This document shows, piece by piece, positions 1 to 10,833 of a stretch of DNA of 64,000 nt. The stretch comes from Rhodamnia argentea (lineage: Eukaryota > Streptophyta > Magnoliopsida > Myrtales > Myrtaceae). A program made the position numbers and the translations under genes. The stretch spans positions 27,700,283-27,764,282 of the forward strand of contig NC_063156.1 in assembly GCF_020921035.1 (NCBI RefSeq). The letters are read 5' to 3'. Every line of letters starts with the position of its first letter. The stretch's first letter is position 1. A model generated the notes under the pieces. That model was not told the DNA's origin. It did not search any database and saw only the letters and a program-made list of their open reading frames with translations.

Positions 1-28
1 ACCACTACTTTTCCTTGTTTCTGCAGAA

Positions 29-35
29 TATAAAT
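29..35 (+). promoter_or_regulatory. TATA box of gene A1
   Basis: TATAAAT lies 76 bp before the A1 start codon, after a CTGCAG-containing block that also precedes A2, A3, D1 and D2. Spacing fits a plant core promoter with a 5' UTR of roughly 40-45 bp. Assignment rests on motif and conservation only. Confidence 0.6.
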
Positions 36-104
36 GGTCATACAGCCTCGCCAGAAGGACACGATCCAATCACCTTAATAGGCTTCAAAGCTTCTGCTAC
101 CAAG

Positions 105-1576
105 ATGCAAACCTTGCCCAGTCCTGGTGAATCCTTCACCTGTAGCGCACCGCCTTATGACAGAGCCAAAGAAGCAAAGGAATTTGACGAGACCAAAGCC
201 GGTGTCAAAGGCCTCGTCGACTCGGGCGTGGCCAAGGTCCCTAGGCTCTTCATCCACCCACCCCAGAACCTGCGTGACCTGTCCTCCGACACGGATGGGG
301 CCGCCACCGGCCTTGAGGTCCCTGTCATCAACATGATGGGCTATGGGGATTGCCGGCGGAGGGACGTGGTCAACGATCTCCGTAGAGCATCGGAGACTTG
401 GGGTTGCTTCCGGATGATCAACCACGGAATCCCGGTCGACGCTATGGAACGCATGCTGGAAGCTGTCAAGCAGTTCCACGAGCAGCCTGAGGGAGTGAAG
501 AGAGAGTGGTACTCCAGAGACGATGCTAAGAAATTTAGGTACTACAGCAATGGAGACTTATTTTGGTCCAAAGCAGCAACTTGGAAGGACACTCTCTTCT
601 TTGAGTTGCCGTTTGAAGGGCCAGAACCAGAGGCAGTCCCTGTTCTATGCAGGTCTTAATCATGATTTATACTCTGTTCCTTCACCTAAGACCTTGACAA
701 TTTTCAAAAACTATGTACCCTGTTTCTATTTTATTTTAAAAGGGATCAAAAACAGTTTTTCGTATAACTTCGATATGGTATCAGGGCGAGATATCTCAAG
801 TTCGATTCTTCGCACCTCTTTCATCCAATTATGACTTATCCTTCTTTATACGCATCGGTTCAGTTATTGTTTCCGCTTGATGCTTTCTTTCACTCCTTTG
901 CAGAGAGCCGGTTTTTGAGTATGAAAAACACATCGAAAAATTGAAGAGAGCTCTGTCCGAGCTACTATCAGAGGCATTAGGGCTTGATTCAGGCTATCTT
1001 GGTGAAATTGAATGCATGGAATCCAAGAGAATGGTAGGCCATTACTACCCAATTTGCCCTGAGCCAGAGCTGACTATAGGCACAATCAATCATTCAGATG
1101 CCACAATTCTCACTCTTCTCCTACAAAACAACCAAGGAGGCCTCCAGGTCCGCCACCAAAACCAGTGGGTTGATGTGTCCCCTGTGCCTGGAGCAATCCT
1201 AGCCAACATGGGAGACCTCATGCAGGTACAAAGATCATTCAAATTTGTCACAGACTAGAGTAAGGTCATTTTCCAGTCGAAAGTTTGCCTGATTTGTTGA
1301 TTGCAGCTTGTTAGCAACGACAAGTTCAAGAGCGCGGAGCATCGGGTCCTCGCCAGGCGGGCTGGGCCTCGGGTCTCGGTCGCGTGCTTCGTCTTCCCCG
1401 GGGGGACACAGAAGTCGAAGCCGTATGGACCGATAGAGGAGCTTCTCGACGAGGACAATCCACCCCTGTACAGAGAGACCTCTTTCACAGAGTACTATGG
1501 GTATTACCTCTCCGGTGGCAATGGCCTGAATGGTGAACCTGTACTTCCTCATTTCAGAGTAAGCGAGCCCAAGTAG
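105..1576 (+). CDS. 2-oxoglutarate/Fe(II)-dependent dioxygenase, ACC-oxidase-homolog family (gene A1)
   Basis: Exons 105-652, 904-1225 and 1307-1576 encode 379 residues. Intron 1 is phase 2 (AG|A, Arg183), intron 2 is phase 0 after Gln, and both are GT-AG. The N-terminal DIOX_N domain covers about residues 72-180 and the 2OG-FeII_Oxy fold about 225-325. Iron ligands are H246-S-D248 and H302; the 2-oxoglutarate RxS motif is R312-V-S314. The family hydroxylates or demethylates small molecules in the cytosol using O2 and 2-oxoglutarate. The RxS motif argues against true ethylene-forming ACC oxidase, so the database name is historical. The start at 105 is chosen because B, C, D and E begin at the same aligned place; the upstream in-frame Met at 15 precedes the TATA box. 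Part of exon 2 resembles gene B more than A2/A3, which suggests gene conversion. It appears intact. The substrate is unknown. Confidence 0.92.
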
Positions 1577-1952
1577 AGAGTACAAAAATCTGTATTAGTT
1601 TTTCAAAGAAAGTGTTAAAATCTTTAAATAAGGCTACGTTGATTGCCTAAGAGAGGACCAAGAAATGGCCATGATCCTTCGGGCTGTGGAAACATTTGAA
1701 TCTCTTTCACCAAACGATAATTCCAATTAAGTTGCAAATTTAGGACGAGCTTCATCATCCCTTTCAATCTCATCCATGAGAGGTCTCCAAGTTGACATGT
1801 CGATCTCTCTAATTGGCAGAAGATTTAGGGCTGTCAAATTCGTGCCGCGACATCAGATTCGATCTGCGTCTCATGCTGTCTTGTTGCTTTCCATACTGTT
1901 TCATGTGCCGAAAAGTGAAACGAAAGAAGGAGGAAAAGTAAATGAGGAATGT

Positions 1953-2445
1953 TGTTAAAGGTATGTCTTAAGTTTAAGCCAGTAAGGAAAATTAGGAAGT
2001 TTCCTAATTTGAGTCGGATTGCTAGTTTGAACAGGTTTCTAATTTGGATCCAATTCCTTTTTATGTAAGAAATGAGTTTTCTTTGTGAAGGGTATCTAAG
2101 AGGTTACTTCTTAATGAACAACACCTTGAAGCAATCCGAGGGTGTTCAAGCTAATTAAATCTTGTGGGTAAGATATGTGAATACCATTGTGAGATTGAGA
2201 TTATTTCAAGAGGAATTGTGAAGGCCAAATATTGTGAGAGTTACTCGGTGTAATTAAAGCTGGAAAACACTTCAGAGTATTTGAGATGATCAAATGTGGT
2301 TGTAATCTTTGTTATATCGCTTAATCTATAGTATAATGTTGTGTTACCCTCCAATAGAATAGGTCCCACTAATTGAACCATGTAGATATTATTTTGTTTA
2401 TTATTGTTCGATCACTTGTTATCCACAACAAAAGGTATCAGAGCC
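1953..2445 (+). mobile_element. Truncated Copia-type element: 5' LTR plus primer-binding site
   Basis: An LTR of about 478 bp runs from TGTTAAAG to CCACAACA (1953-2430) with TGTT/AACA ends. It is followed within a few bases by GGTATCAGAGCC (2434-2445), the usual plant Copia primer-binding site matching initiator tRNA-Met. Leader-like sequence follows to roughly 2.7 kb, but no gag or pol and no second LTR is found, so this is a 5' fragment. The same fragment lies at 29400 and 61944, so it predates the tandem duplication. Confidence 0.75.
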
Positions 2446-3059
2446 AAACTTGGCTGAGTTGAAGCGAGGGAGGAAATAGGCGACAAATAAGGGTTTTTAG
2501 GTTAAAAAGGGGTAAATGTGGAATTATGAAGATTGAGTGAGGGAAAGATTGGAAATTAAAAATATACATTAACTCGGGTCTTTTGTATGCCGAGAAAGCT
2601 AGAGCAAGTAAGGAGGAGCCTTGAGTTAAAGGCCTTTAGAAGACCTTGGAAATGCTAACATTTGAGAAATGGGCTCTTCAAAAACAATTGCCAAACACTC
2701 TAGCATTCGGCTAAGGGACTTTACAGGTTCAAAGAACTTTGCAAGTGGGTTCCCAAATACAGCCTCAATAGAGCATGCTGATTGAGAGTTGCTAAATAAA
2801 CAAGCGCCGGGTGTTATTCGGCTAAGTTTGACTTGTAAGGTTGCGTGTAACATCTTGAAAGAGAAACTGCCGCCTGATTAATTAACACAAGTCGAAAATG
2901 TAGGAAAATCCATTTGCAACCACTAAAGTAAACTCAAAGAGACATATGTTTCATTTAAAGATGGGCGAAGTTGCATCGATTGCTGACACAACGTTATATT
3001 TAATATGGTCGTTAGTCAATTGAGTTTGGTTGAGATTGACTTGGATAACGAGGCACGTT
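2446..3059. other. Spacer after the truncated Copia LTR, no gene seen
   Basis: Probable untranslated leader of the truncated Copia element grading into unidentified sequence. No long reading frame resembles a known protein. Position 2783 is where unit 3 has lost about 2.2 kb. Confidence 0.4.
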
Positions 3060-3232
3060 GTTGTATTCTATTATTTTCGAGCCCGGTGGGGGACGAATTA
3101 CCTTAACTTTCGCTTGTATAAATGCTTTGCGAAATATTATCTTCAGAAGTAGGTACGCATCCAAGTTAGATTTCCGATATTTCTCATCAATTGTGCGGGT
3201 GAAAGTGGCCGTGAGTTTCAATGCCTGAAACT
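3060..3232 (+). pseudogene. Relic of the RLK 3' flank
   Basis: This stretch aligns at moderate identity with the region just downstream of the RLK stop codon (about 27170-27300). Shared features include the run around TTGCTTTGCGAAATA and the following GTAGGT...GATATTTCTC segments. It is therefore a leftover RLK 3' end behind gene A and supports an ancestral '2OGD + RLK' module. No coding sequence remains. The unit 2 copy is at 30507-30670. Confidence 0.6.
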
Positions 3233-3419
3233 AGCCCTGTTGCCTTCGAAGTTGCGATGGCATGTGCATGAAGCATGGCACCTCAGATTGAGAGAAAGAG
3301 AACTTGATCGAACTTCTTTTCCTTTTTCCGATTTCGTTTTGGTTTTGGTGGTCGCGTTAGGACAAAGACGGTGGGTTAGGAAAATGATTGGAGAAGAGAA
3401 GGATAAAAAAATGTGTATG

Positions 3420-3614
3420 GAACCACCCACCCGGGTGGTGCAGCTGGCTTGCGCACTCTTCCTCTCGCAAAAGGTCGAGTGTTCAAATCCCAGAGGTGTC
3501 GCAGAGTGACTTACCCGGTGGCACGTGTGTGGTGGCTAGCACGTGTTGCCCCCAGGGTTTACCCCCCGGCTGCCGGCCGTGCGGGGGTTCCCCGGGTCAT
3601 AAAAAAAAAAAAAA
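3420..3614 (+). mobile_element. tRNA-derived SINE, present only in unit 1
   Basis: A 195-bp insertion starts with a tRNA-like head: box A near 3433-3450 (GGTGGTGCAGCTGGCTTG) and box B near 3473-3490 (GTCGAGTGTTCAAATCCC). It ends in A14 and is flanked by the 7-bp duplication GTGTATG (3413-3419 and 3615-3621). Unit 2 has the empty site with one GTGTATG near 30857. It is not a tRNA gene, because the 3' half does not fold back and the body is GC-rich unique sequence. Confidence 0.88.
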
Positions 3615-3739
3615 GTGTATGAAAGTTGAAACTTTGTAGTTGAAAACAAAGATGAACAGAGAAGTTGAAGATGGGGATGAAGAGGAAGAAGTAGGGCTAA
3701 GTATGAGTCATTTGACCAAAGATTTGTCAACACTCAAGA

Positions 3740-3860
3740 CCTTTTTTTTTTTTTGCTCGAAATTGAAACTTCATTCATTCAACGTATCAGTTCAGAGAAA
3801 CAAGGAAAGCTAGATTCAAAACACAACAAATCCCCCAAAGATTGGGGGGGCTTTGATAGT
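3740..3860 (-). mobile_element. 5'-truncated LINE tail
   Basis: Read on the - strand this ends in a poly-A tail preceded by a segment containing GAAGTTTCAATTTCGAGC, which looks like the 3' end of a plant L1-type LINE. Only about 100 bp remain. It is also present in unit 2 (30986-31110), so it is older than the duplication. A G-rich run at its inner end is expanded in unit 2. Confidence 0.5.
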
Positions 3861-6280
3861 TAGACTTTAAGTTTACTTAAAACTGCCATGCCGCACTTAA
3901 AAACTCGATAAAAAGGCCGCGTAGGATGAATCGTCGGAATATGTCGTCGGAGATATTGAAGTGATTGATTAAGCGATATAACGAAAATTAAAACAACATT
4001 TAACGAGAGAGAATGTAATATTTATGTACAAAAGTGAAAAGAAAAAGTTGAATAGTCAAAAGGTAAAAGAAGTAGAAGACTTGGTCTTGGTCATCAAAGG
4101 AGGGGATATTCTTCGGTTTGAGAAGATAAACGTAAACACTTCCATTATTCAATTGAAGCTAAAAAAAGATATTCCCAAGTAAAAGGACAGATTCATTGAC
4201 CGTTTGGTGTAATTAACTGAAACTCGAGTTATGGCTAATTGTCATTGGCCGACTTTATCACTTAATTGAACGATTGGAGATTGATTGTAAGAACTGAATG
4301 GAAGTGATAAGTGGACGACCAACTAGTTTTTCAATCTTTTAGCATATTTAACGTGTGTAATTAGGTTATTTAGATAGATGGTCGCAGATGTTGCTATATA
4401 TGCCATTGAAATTTTAGTCTAAATAAGCTGAATCAGCTTCTCACGGACTGTGAACGCAATGGGAATCATAAAACTTTTCTCACTTTTGCTTCGAAATAAC
4501 ATTTCCTCACAATAGCTCTGTTTCATCATGACTCCCTACTTTGTAGATAGATTTTAGATGACGGATGGGTGGCCACAAAAGGGTATCTTGTGAACAGATA
4601 AAGAAATATGCAAGCACACACTTTAAGGCGATTCAAAATTGAGGTATTGAATCTCACATATAAGAGAAGATAGTATGAGAGTCAAATGGGAGCTCTTTTT
4701 TTTTTTTTTTTTGGGAATTGCAGTCTAGTAAAATTTACAATATGTTCATATCTCTGTGTCTCTTGGTGATTGCAGTCTGATAAGATATCTTATTGTCTGC
4801 TAATGCAGGAGGCTTAACAATATCCTGGACGGAGAGAGAGAGAGAGAGAGAGAGAGAGGTAGGCAAACAAGGAAAAGTGAAGAGTGAGCTGAGAGAAAAG
4901 AGTAGAAAAACGAAAGAAAGCAAGAGGGTTACGTTGCATACCCACCTCGGGGACCTCGACGAGTCGGATTCTCTCCGTTCAAAGCCCTGGTAGGTGCTCG
5001 CACCCTTCATTCATATAATTGGAGCCATCTTTTCGAACCGAGTCCTAATTTGGGATATTTATTGATTTCTAAGTCGGTGGGTTAAAACTAGGAGTTTCTA
5101 AGTTGAGAAATCATGGGGGATTGAAATTTAGGGTGCCGTGGAGCTGTAAATTTTGCAGAAGTCAATTTGGATCAATTTGGGCTTACAGTTTGCCCACAGC
5201 AAATTTTCAAAGTTACGGGCAACTGCTGAACAAGAGCGAATTTTTTTGCAGTTTTAGCCTCGGTTGTGGCCCGGTTTCGGATGTCTTTAGAGTCGACAAA
5301 GCTTGGGATGTTTAAGTATCTTGAAAAAGGCTTTTGTTGACTTTAAAATTGTTAGAATCAGAGTTTGAAGGAGAAAGTTGTAGCACAAACTAGTCCGGCG
5401 AGTAAGCTGCGCGTAGCAGACAGCAGGAAACGTCTGCTACGTCAAGCCTTTCGTTGTTATGTAGGAGTTGATTGGTCGACGAATAAATGTAATTAGTCGA
5501 GTTGTTCATTAGAGTATTTATTACTCAGTTTTTGATCCGTTTTTCCATATATTTGACAGAAATTCAGACGTGTCGGCTCAAGTAACTCTTGTAGGTTGTT
5601 GTTGGCATTATCAGGTGAATGGTACAATTTCTTCTTGTATTTGTAAACTCATATTTAAAAAATGATAAGTACTAGATAGGTTATGAGTTGAGAAAGAACA
5701 TTTTTGTTGCATAAATATGATCGAACAATTACTGCTTTTTTTTACCCAAAAAAAAAAAAATTACTGCCGTTTTATGTATTTGAAATGGAAAATCATCTTT
5801 TGGCTATATGCCCGAGCTGATTTCATCTACGTGATTTGTGAACCTTTACGAAAGGATTGGGAAAAGTTCATGACTCATGTGACTTTGAATATGGTTTGTA
5901 AAAAGTGTTCTGATATGATTGAAACACGAGAGCTATATGTGTTTTAGTTTACATGATCGACTTAGTGGTATATATATTCTAATTTATATGAAAGATTATA
6001 TGAAATGGTCTATGATCGTCTTGTGACGTGATTTTGAGCTGGCTTGCGATGTGAGAAAGACGTTGCGAGTTTAAATACTCATGTATCCTGTTCCCCATAT
6101 GTCGGCAGTTTTAAATATGAAAGATGGTACGATAATTGCAAGTCAATCGGAAACTATTTGTATTTGTTTGTCCAGAAACATTAAACCATGCACTATCTGG
6201 GAACAAGTTCCTTTCGAGCTGACTATATCGGATGGCGACTCGGCACCTCACGCCTCTCTCCCTTGTTTCTGCAGAAATAC
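3861..6280. other. Spacer between A1 and B1, no gene seen
   Basis: AT-rich spacer with the GA microsatellite, an oligo-T run (near 4690) and a small perfect hairpin with 10-bp arms (5412-5421 and 5432-5441). Short reading frames here are not conserved between units and match nothing I recognise. The last 500 bp before B is conserved in all three units, so it probably includes the B promoter. Confidence 0.6.
4832..4858. repeat. (GA)n microsatellite
   Basis: About 13 GA repeats in the spacer between A1 and B1. The same tract with the same length is at 32102-32128; unit 3 has lost it with the deletion at 62774. Confidence 0.9.
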
Positions 6281-6359
6281 ATATTGAGATGGTCAAACAG
6301 CCTCACAGAAAGGACACAATTCAATCACCTTTGCCGGCTTCAAATTTCCCCTTATAAAG

Positions 6360-7695
6360 ATGCAAGCCTCGCCCATGCATGGAGAATCCGTCACCCGTGG
6401 CGGACCGTGCTACGACAGAGCGAAAGAAGCAGAGGAATTCCACGAGACAAAAGCTGGAGTCAAAGGCCTCGTGGACTCGGGCGTGGCCAAGGTTCCTAGG
6501 CTCTTCATCCACCCGCCTGAGAACCTGCGCGACTTGTCCTCCGGCACGGATGGGGCTGTCACCGGCCTCGAGGTCCCGATCATCGACATGATGGGCTGTC
6601 GGGATTCCCGGCGGCGAGATGTCGTCGACGAGCTTCGCAGGGCATCGGAGACGTGGGGGTTCTTCCAGATAGTCAACCATGGGGTCCCAGCTGCCGTGAT
6701 GGACGGCATGCTGGAAGCTGTCACGCAGTTCCACGAGCAGCCTGAGGGAATGAAGAGAGAGTGGTACTCAAGAGATGACGCAAAGAAATTAAGGTACTAC
6801 AGCAATGGAGACTTGTTTTGGTCCCAAGCAGCAGCCTGGAGGGACACGCTCTTGTTCGATTTCTCGTGTGGAGTGCCAGACCCAGAGGAAGTCCCTCTTC
6901 TATGCAGGTCTGAATCAGGATTGATAATACCATTCCTTCACCTAGAAGAGAACGTTCCTGATGCTTTCTTTCTTTCACTCCTCTGCAGAGAGCCAGTTTT
7001 CAAATACGAAGAACACATCGAAAAGTTGAAGAGATCTCTGTCTGAACTACTATCGGACGCATTGGGGCTTGACTCAGGCTATCTTCGTGATCTTGAATGC
7101 ATGGAATCCAAGAGAATCGTAGGCCATTACTACCCAATTTGCCCTGAGCCAGAGCTGACTATGGGCACAATCAATCACTCAGATGCCACAATTCTCACTC
7201 TTCTCCTTCAAAACAACCATGGAGGCCTCCAGGTCCGCCACCAAAACCAGTGGGTTGATGTGTCCCCTGTGCCTGGAGCAATCCTAGCCAACATTGGAGA
7301 CTTCATGCAGGTACCAGGATCGTTCACATTTGTCATTTGTTACACATGTTTCCGGTTTCGATTGAGGTCGAGAAATCTTCAGGTCAAGGAGTGGTTTTCC
7401 TTTTTGCCTGATTTGTCGATTGCAGCTTGTTAGCAACGACAAGTTCAAGAGCGTGGAGCACCGGGTCCTCGCCAGGAGGGCCGGGCCCCGGGTCTCGGTC
7501 GCGTGCTTCCTCTTCCCGGGAGGGATACAGAAGTCGAAGCCATATGGGCCGATAAAGGAGCTTCTCGATGAGAACCATCCACCCTTGTACAGGCAGACCT
7601 CTTTCGCAGACTATCTTGGGTATTTCCACTCGAGGAATGGCCTCAACGGTGAATCTTTACTTCCTCATTTTAGAGTAAGTTCTAAAAATATTTAA
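6360..7695 (+). CDS. 2-oxoglutarate/Fe(II)-dependent dioxygenase, ACC-oxidase-homolog family (gene B1)
   Basis: Exons 6360-6907, 6989-7310 and 7426-7695 encode 379 residues. H246/D248/H302 and R312/S314 are all present. Intron 1 is only 81 bp, a multiple of three with no in-frame stop, so retaining it would simply add 27 residues; the GT...CTGCAG borders and alignment with A and D favour splicing. The C-terminus differs from A and D: about 75 bp inserted near the end moves the stop, giving SSKNI in place of SEPK. The TATAAAT seen before A and D is disrupted here (AATACATATT), so expression may differ. It lies about 700 bp upstream of C1 on the same strand. It is probably a functional oxygenase of unknown substrate. 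Confidence 0.92.
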
Positions 7696-8410
7696 GCTTT
7701 AAATCACGCTTTTATCTAATAGTTTAAACTGTAGTCTCACAAAATTTTATATAAGTGAGTTCAAGTAGAGAGTGCAAATTGTGCGAAAAGCTTTAATAAA
7801 GATGTCGGATTTCACATTAATATGATTGGTTTATCTTTTCAACAAAGTTAGGACTGTCAATCAATATCGTGGCATCATTCTATTGTTCGTGTCACGCTGT
7901 CTTACTGCTTTTCAAACTATTTATTGTGATGAAAAGTCTTTCTTGGTACAAAAGAAAAGGTCAAAACTTATTAAGTTATGTCAGTTTTGAGTTCATCGCG
8001 TAGATTTGAGCTTCTCTTGGTATTATCTACTTAAACAGAGTTCGCTTGCGATACGAACATTATTTATCATACCAACTTTGAAGATCGGTTTCAGTATGCT
8101 CTGGCACTAACTCAATTTTTTTTGGCACTAACTCAATTGACAAATGCCTAAATTAAGGGTTTCATTTGACCAATTCAAGCCATTCCCATGTGAAATGGAA
8201 TCTGGCTCAGATTAGGGCGGTGGTTCCAGACCTACCCCCAACCTCTTGTCTCCTGGGGATTCCTAGGCATTTTGTTCCCTTGACCAAATTTGTGCAATGG
8301 CTTCTCTCTAGCTAATCATCTTCATATCATTCCCATGGTCACAGCCTCACATTGAGCAGGGCTCAAATTCATTCGATCTTAACTAAGACTTCAAACTTTG
8401 TCACTGCAAG
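7696..8410. other. B1-C1 spacer
   Basis: Contains the remains of the original B C-terminal codons (about 7755-7770), the B 3' UTR and the C promoter. No TATA box is obvious before C. A short direct repeat of GGCACTAACTCAATT (about 8103-8140) sits in the middle. No gene seen. Confidence 0.6.
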
Positions 8411-10070
8411 ATGATGCAAACCTCGCCTAGTCCGGGAGAATTCATCACTCACCGCGACACAGTTTACAACAGAGCGAAAGAATTGCGGGAGTTCGACGAG
8501 ACCAAGGCCGGAGTCAAAGGCCTCGTGGACTCTGGCGTGGCCAAGATCCCTAGGATCTTCATGCACCCGCCCGAGAACTTGCACGGTTTGTCATCCAACA
8601 CGAAGAGGGCCTGCCTCCGGGGCCCGATCATCGATCCGAGAGACTGTCGGGATTCTCGACGTCGAGATATCACCGATGGTATTCGTGAAGCATCAGAGGC
8701 GTGGGGGTTCTTCCAGATAATCAATCACGGGATTCCACTTGACGTGATGGACAGCATGTTGGAGGGTGTGAGGAAGTTCCATGAGCAAGAAGTGGAAGTG
8801 AAGAAAGAGCTGTACTCTAGAGATGGTATGAAGAGAGTGAGGTACTTTAGCAATGGAGACTTGTTCCAGTCAAAAGCAGCAGCCTGGAGAGATAGCGTCC
8901 TATTTGATTTCCAGGATGGTGTCCTAGACCCCGAGGCTGTTCCTCCTATTTGCAGGTATATACCTATGACTTGTGAGAGTTAATAATTGAAGTTGCTACG
9001 TGAAAAATCAGAACAACTTGGTTTTGGAGTATCCTCTAACAACCTTAGTAACAACAGTTGAGGGAGAGCCAAGGTGTTCCCCAAGTCTGAACGTGCATTC
9101 TTCCAAAAAAACAAAAGAACATAAACAATGCTACAAACCTGGATACCGAAAACTCACACACGGTGCTTTCATTTGCTCGTTTGTAGAGAGGCAGTTTTCG
9201 AGTACGAGAAGCATATGGTCAGGCTGAAGACATCTTTATCCGAACTGTTCTCGGAGGCATTGGGACTTCGTTCCTATTATCTCAGTGGCATTGAGTGTAT
9301 GAAATCGGAGACACTAACATGCCATTACTACCCAGCTTGTCCTGAACCAGAATTGACTCTCGGTACAATTAATCACTCGGACTTATCGTGTCTGACTCTT
9401 CTCCTTCAAGACCACCACGGTGGCCTCCAAGTCCTCCATGAAAACCACTGGGTTGATGTGGTTCCCGTGAAGGGAGCAATTCTAGCCAACATTGGAGACT
9501 TCATGCAGGTAAAGAAAGTTCCACCTTTTATCTGACCTTATGCTCCCTGGCATACATAACATTGGAGTCGGTTTTGAATGCCCTTCATTACATCAACCAT
9601 ATAATGAGTCTAGACAATGTTTTCTGAGCAACCAATCGAATGTAGAACGAACTTTCCACGATACCCTGAGCACTTGAGAAGAATCATAAGTGAAGTAACA
9701 GAGCAATGTTGCGGCATGAGAGCACATTGCATTGTATGCCTAGCTCTTTGCCTTCATCATCTTTTGAAGTCATAACTCCCTTTCTGGTCTAATACAATGG
9801 TTGCAGCTTGTTACCAATGACAAGTTCAAAAGCGTGGAGCACCGAGTACTCGCCGGGCGGGTTGGACCCAGGGTTTCGGTCGCATGCTTTCTCTCCCCAG
9901 GCTGGACGCAAAAAACCAAACTCTTTGGGCCAATAAAGGAGCTTCTCTCTGAAAACAATCCACCTATATACAAAGAAACCTCTCCTTTGGAGTACGTCAC
10001 CTATTATATATCCCATGGCCTGAGCGGCAATTCAGCACTTCCTCATTTCAGGATGAGCGACTCCAAATAG
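8411..10070 (+). CDS. 2-oxoglutarate/Fe(II)-dependent dioxygenase, ACC-oxidase-homolog family (gene C1)
   Basis: Exons 8411-8955, 9187-9508 and 9807-10070 encode 376 residues. Iron ligands are H245/D247/H301 and the RxS motif is R311/S313. It is the most diverged intact member: [10 protein letters not shown] for [24 protein letters not shown] in exon 2, and a shorter C-terminal part. It groups with the broken E copies, while A, B and D form a second group. Two Met codons start the frame; the second aligns with the Met of A, B and D, so either may be used. No broken motif is seen. Substrate specificity probably differs from A, B and D, but this is inference. Confidence 0.92.
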
Positions 10071-10253
10071 GGCGGAGTTGTGGAAAATCCTGAATGAGTG
10101 TGTCTTGACTGGTTATATCATTTATCTGAGTTTGTGGCAGGACTTTGCACCTGTCTGTTTCGATATGTGCAATAAAATCTTACTTATCTCAAACAAACCA
10201 GTGCCAAGGTTGATTCTTCTGATGCATTGTGTAATGTGACTAGATGCCGTAAT

Positions 10254-10833
10254 CTATGTTACACGGACACGCCCCCAAAGAAAAATTTCCCGTGTCGGAC
10301 ACGTGTCGGACACCGACACGTGTCCGACACGTCCGGACTCTCTTCAACATGCTTTCCAATATCAACTCACAAAAATTTTATACTTCAAAATCATTTTCTG
10401 CCCACGTTTCCATGAAACTTTGGCCCATGGACATGCTAGGTATTCCTCAAGGCCCATCAAGCCAAGATGGGTTGCTTTATGCAACTGAGCCCCCATTTAT
10501 AAGAGGTTTTCCCTTCCTTTCTCTATTACATTGCCAATGTGGGACATGGAATCAGACATATGCACAGGCAAACACAGTTCCTGGTCATGAAACTAAAAGA
10601 ACAAAGTGTCCCCACGTGTGCACAGGCAAACATATTTCATTCTAGGGCTTTTTTTAATTATCTATTTATTTGTGACTTCAGCAAAATAATAATTTATCAC
10701 ACATCTATAAAAATATATATTTAATATATAACGTGTCCCAGCGTGTTGGAATTTTCTATTTTTTGATAAACAACGTGTCGGCGTGTCGTGTCGTGTCGTG
10801 TCGTGTCCCGTGTCCCGTGTCGGTGTAACATAG
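10254..10833. mobile_element. hAT-like MITE with GACAC-type subterminal repeats, unit 1 only
   Basis: A 580-bp element flanked by the perfect 8-bp duplication GCCGTAAT (10246-10253 and 10834-10841), with terminal inverted repeats CTATGTTACACGGACACG and CGTGTCGGTGTAACATAG. Inside both ends are dense GACACG/CGTGTC repeats in both orientations. There is no transposase. Unit 2 has a single GCCGTAAT at 37558-37565, a clean empty site. The 8-bp duplication fits hAT-type transposition. Confidence 0.87.

Noticed and set aside
75-479. Long - strand reading frame over A1 exon 1 (and similar ones over every 2OGD exon 1 and exon 3)
   Set aside because: These mirror the coding strand of conserved exons, have no own domain, and follow from GC-rich codon use in the real gene.
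745-835. tRNA/SINE-like box B (AGTTCGATTCTTCG) in A intron 1
   Set aside because: Only one promoter box is visible, with no tail or duplication; a related segment in D intron 1 suggests an old repeat, but it is too weak to annotate.
105-1576. True ACC oxidase (ethylene-forming enzyme)
   Set aside because: The database name of this family suggests it, but the sequence keeps the RxS 2-oxoglutarate site and the [17 protein letters not shown] pattern of the homolog clade; ethylene synthesis is not supported.
3433-3490. Possible tRNA gene from box A and box B matches
   Set aside because: No acceptor-stem pairing or complete cloverleaf; it is followed by a GC-rich body, A14 and a target duplication, so it is a SINE head.
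1953-6300. A complete Copia element starting at the 1953 LTR
   Set aside because: No gag, pol or 3' LTR follows; only the LTR, primer-binding site and a short leader are present.
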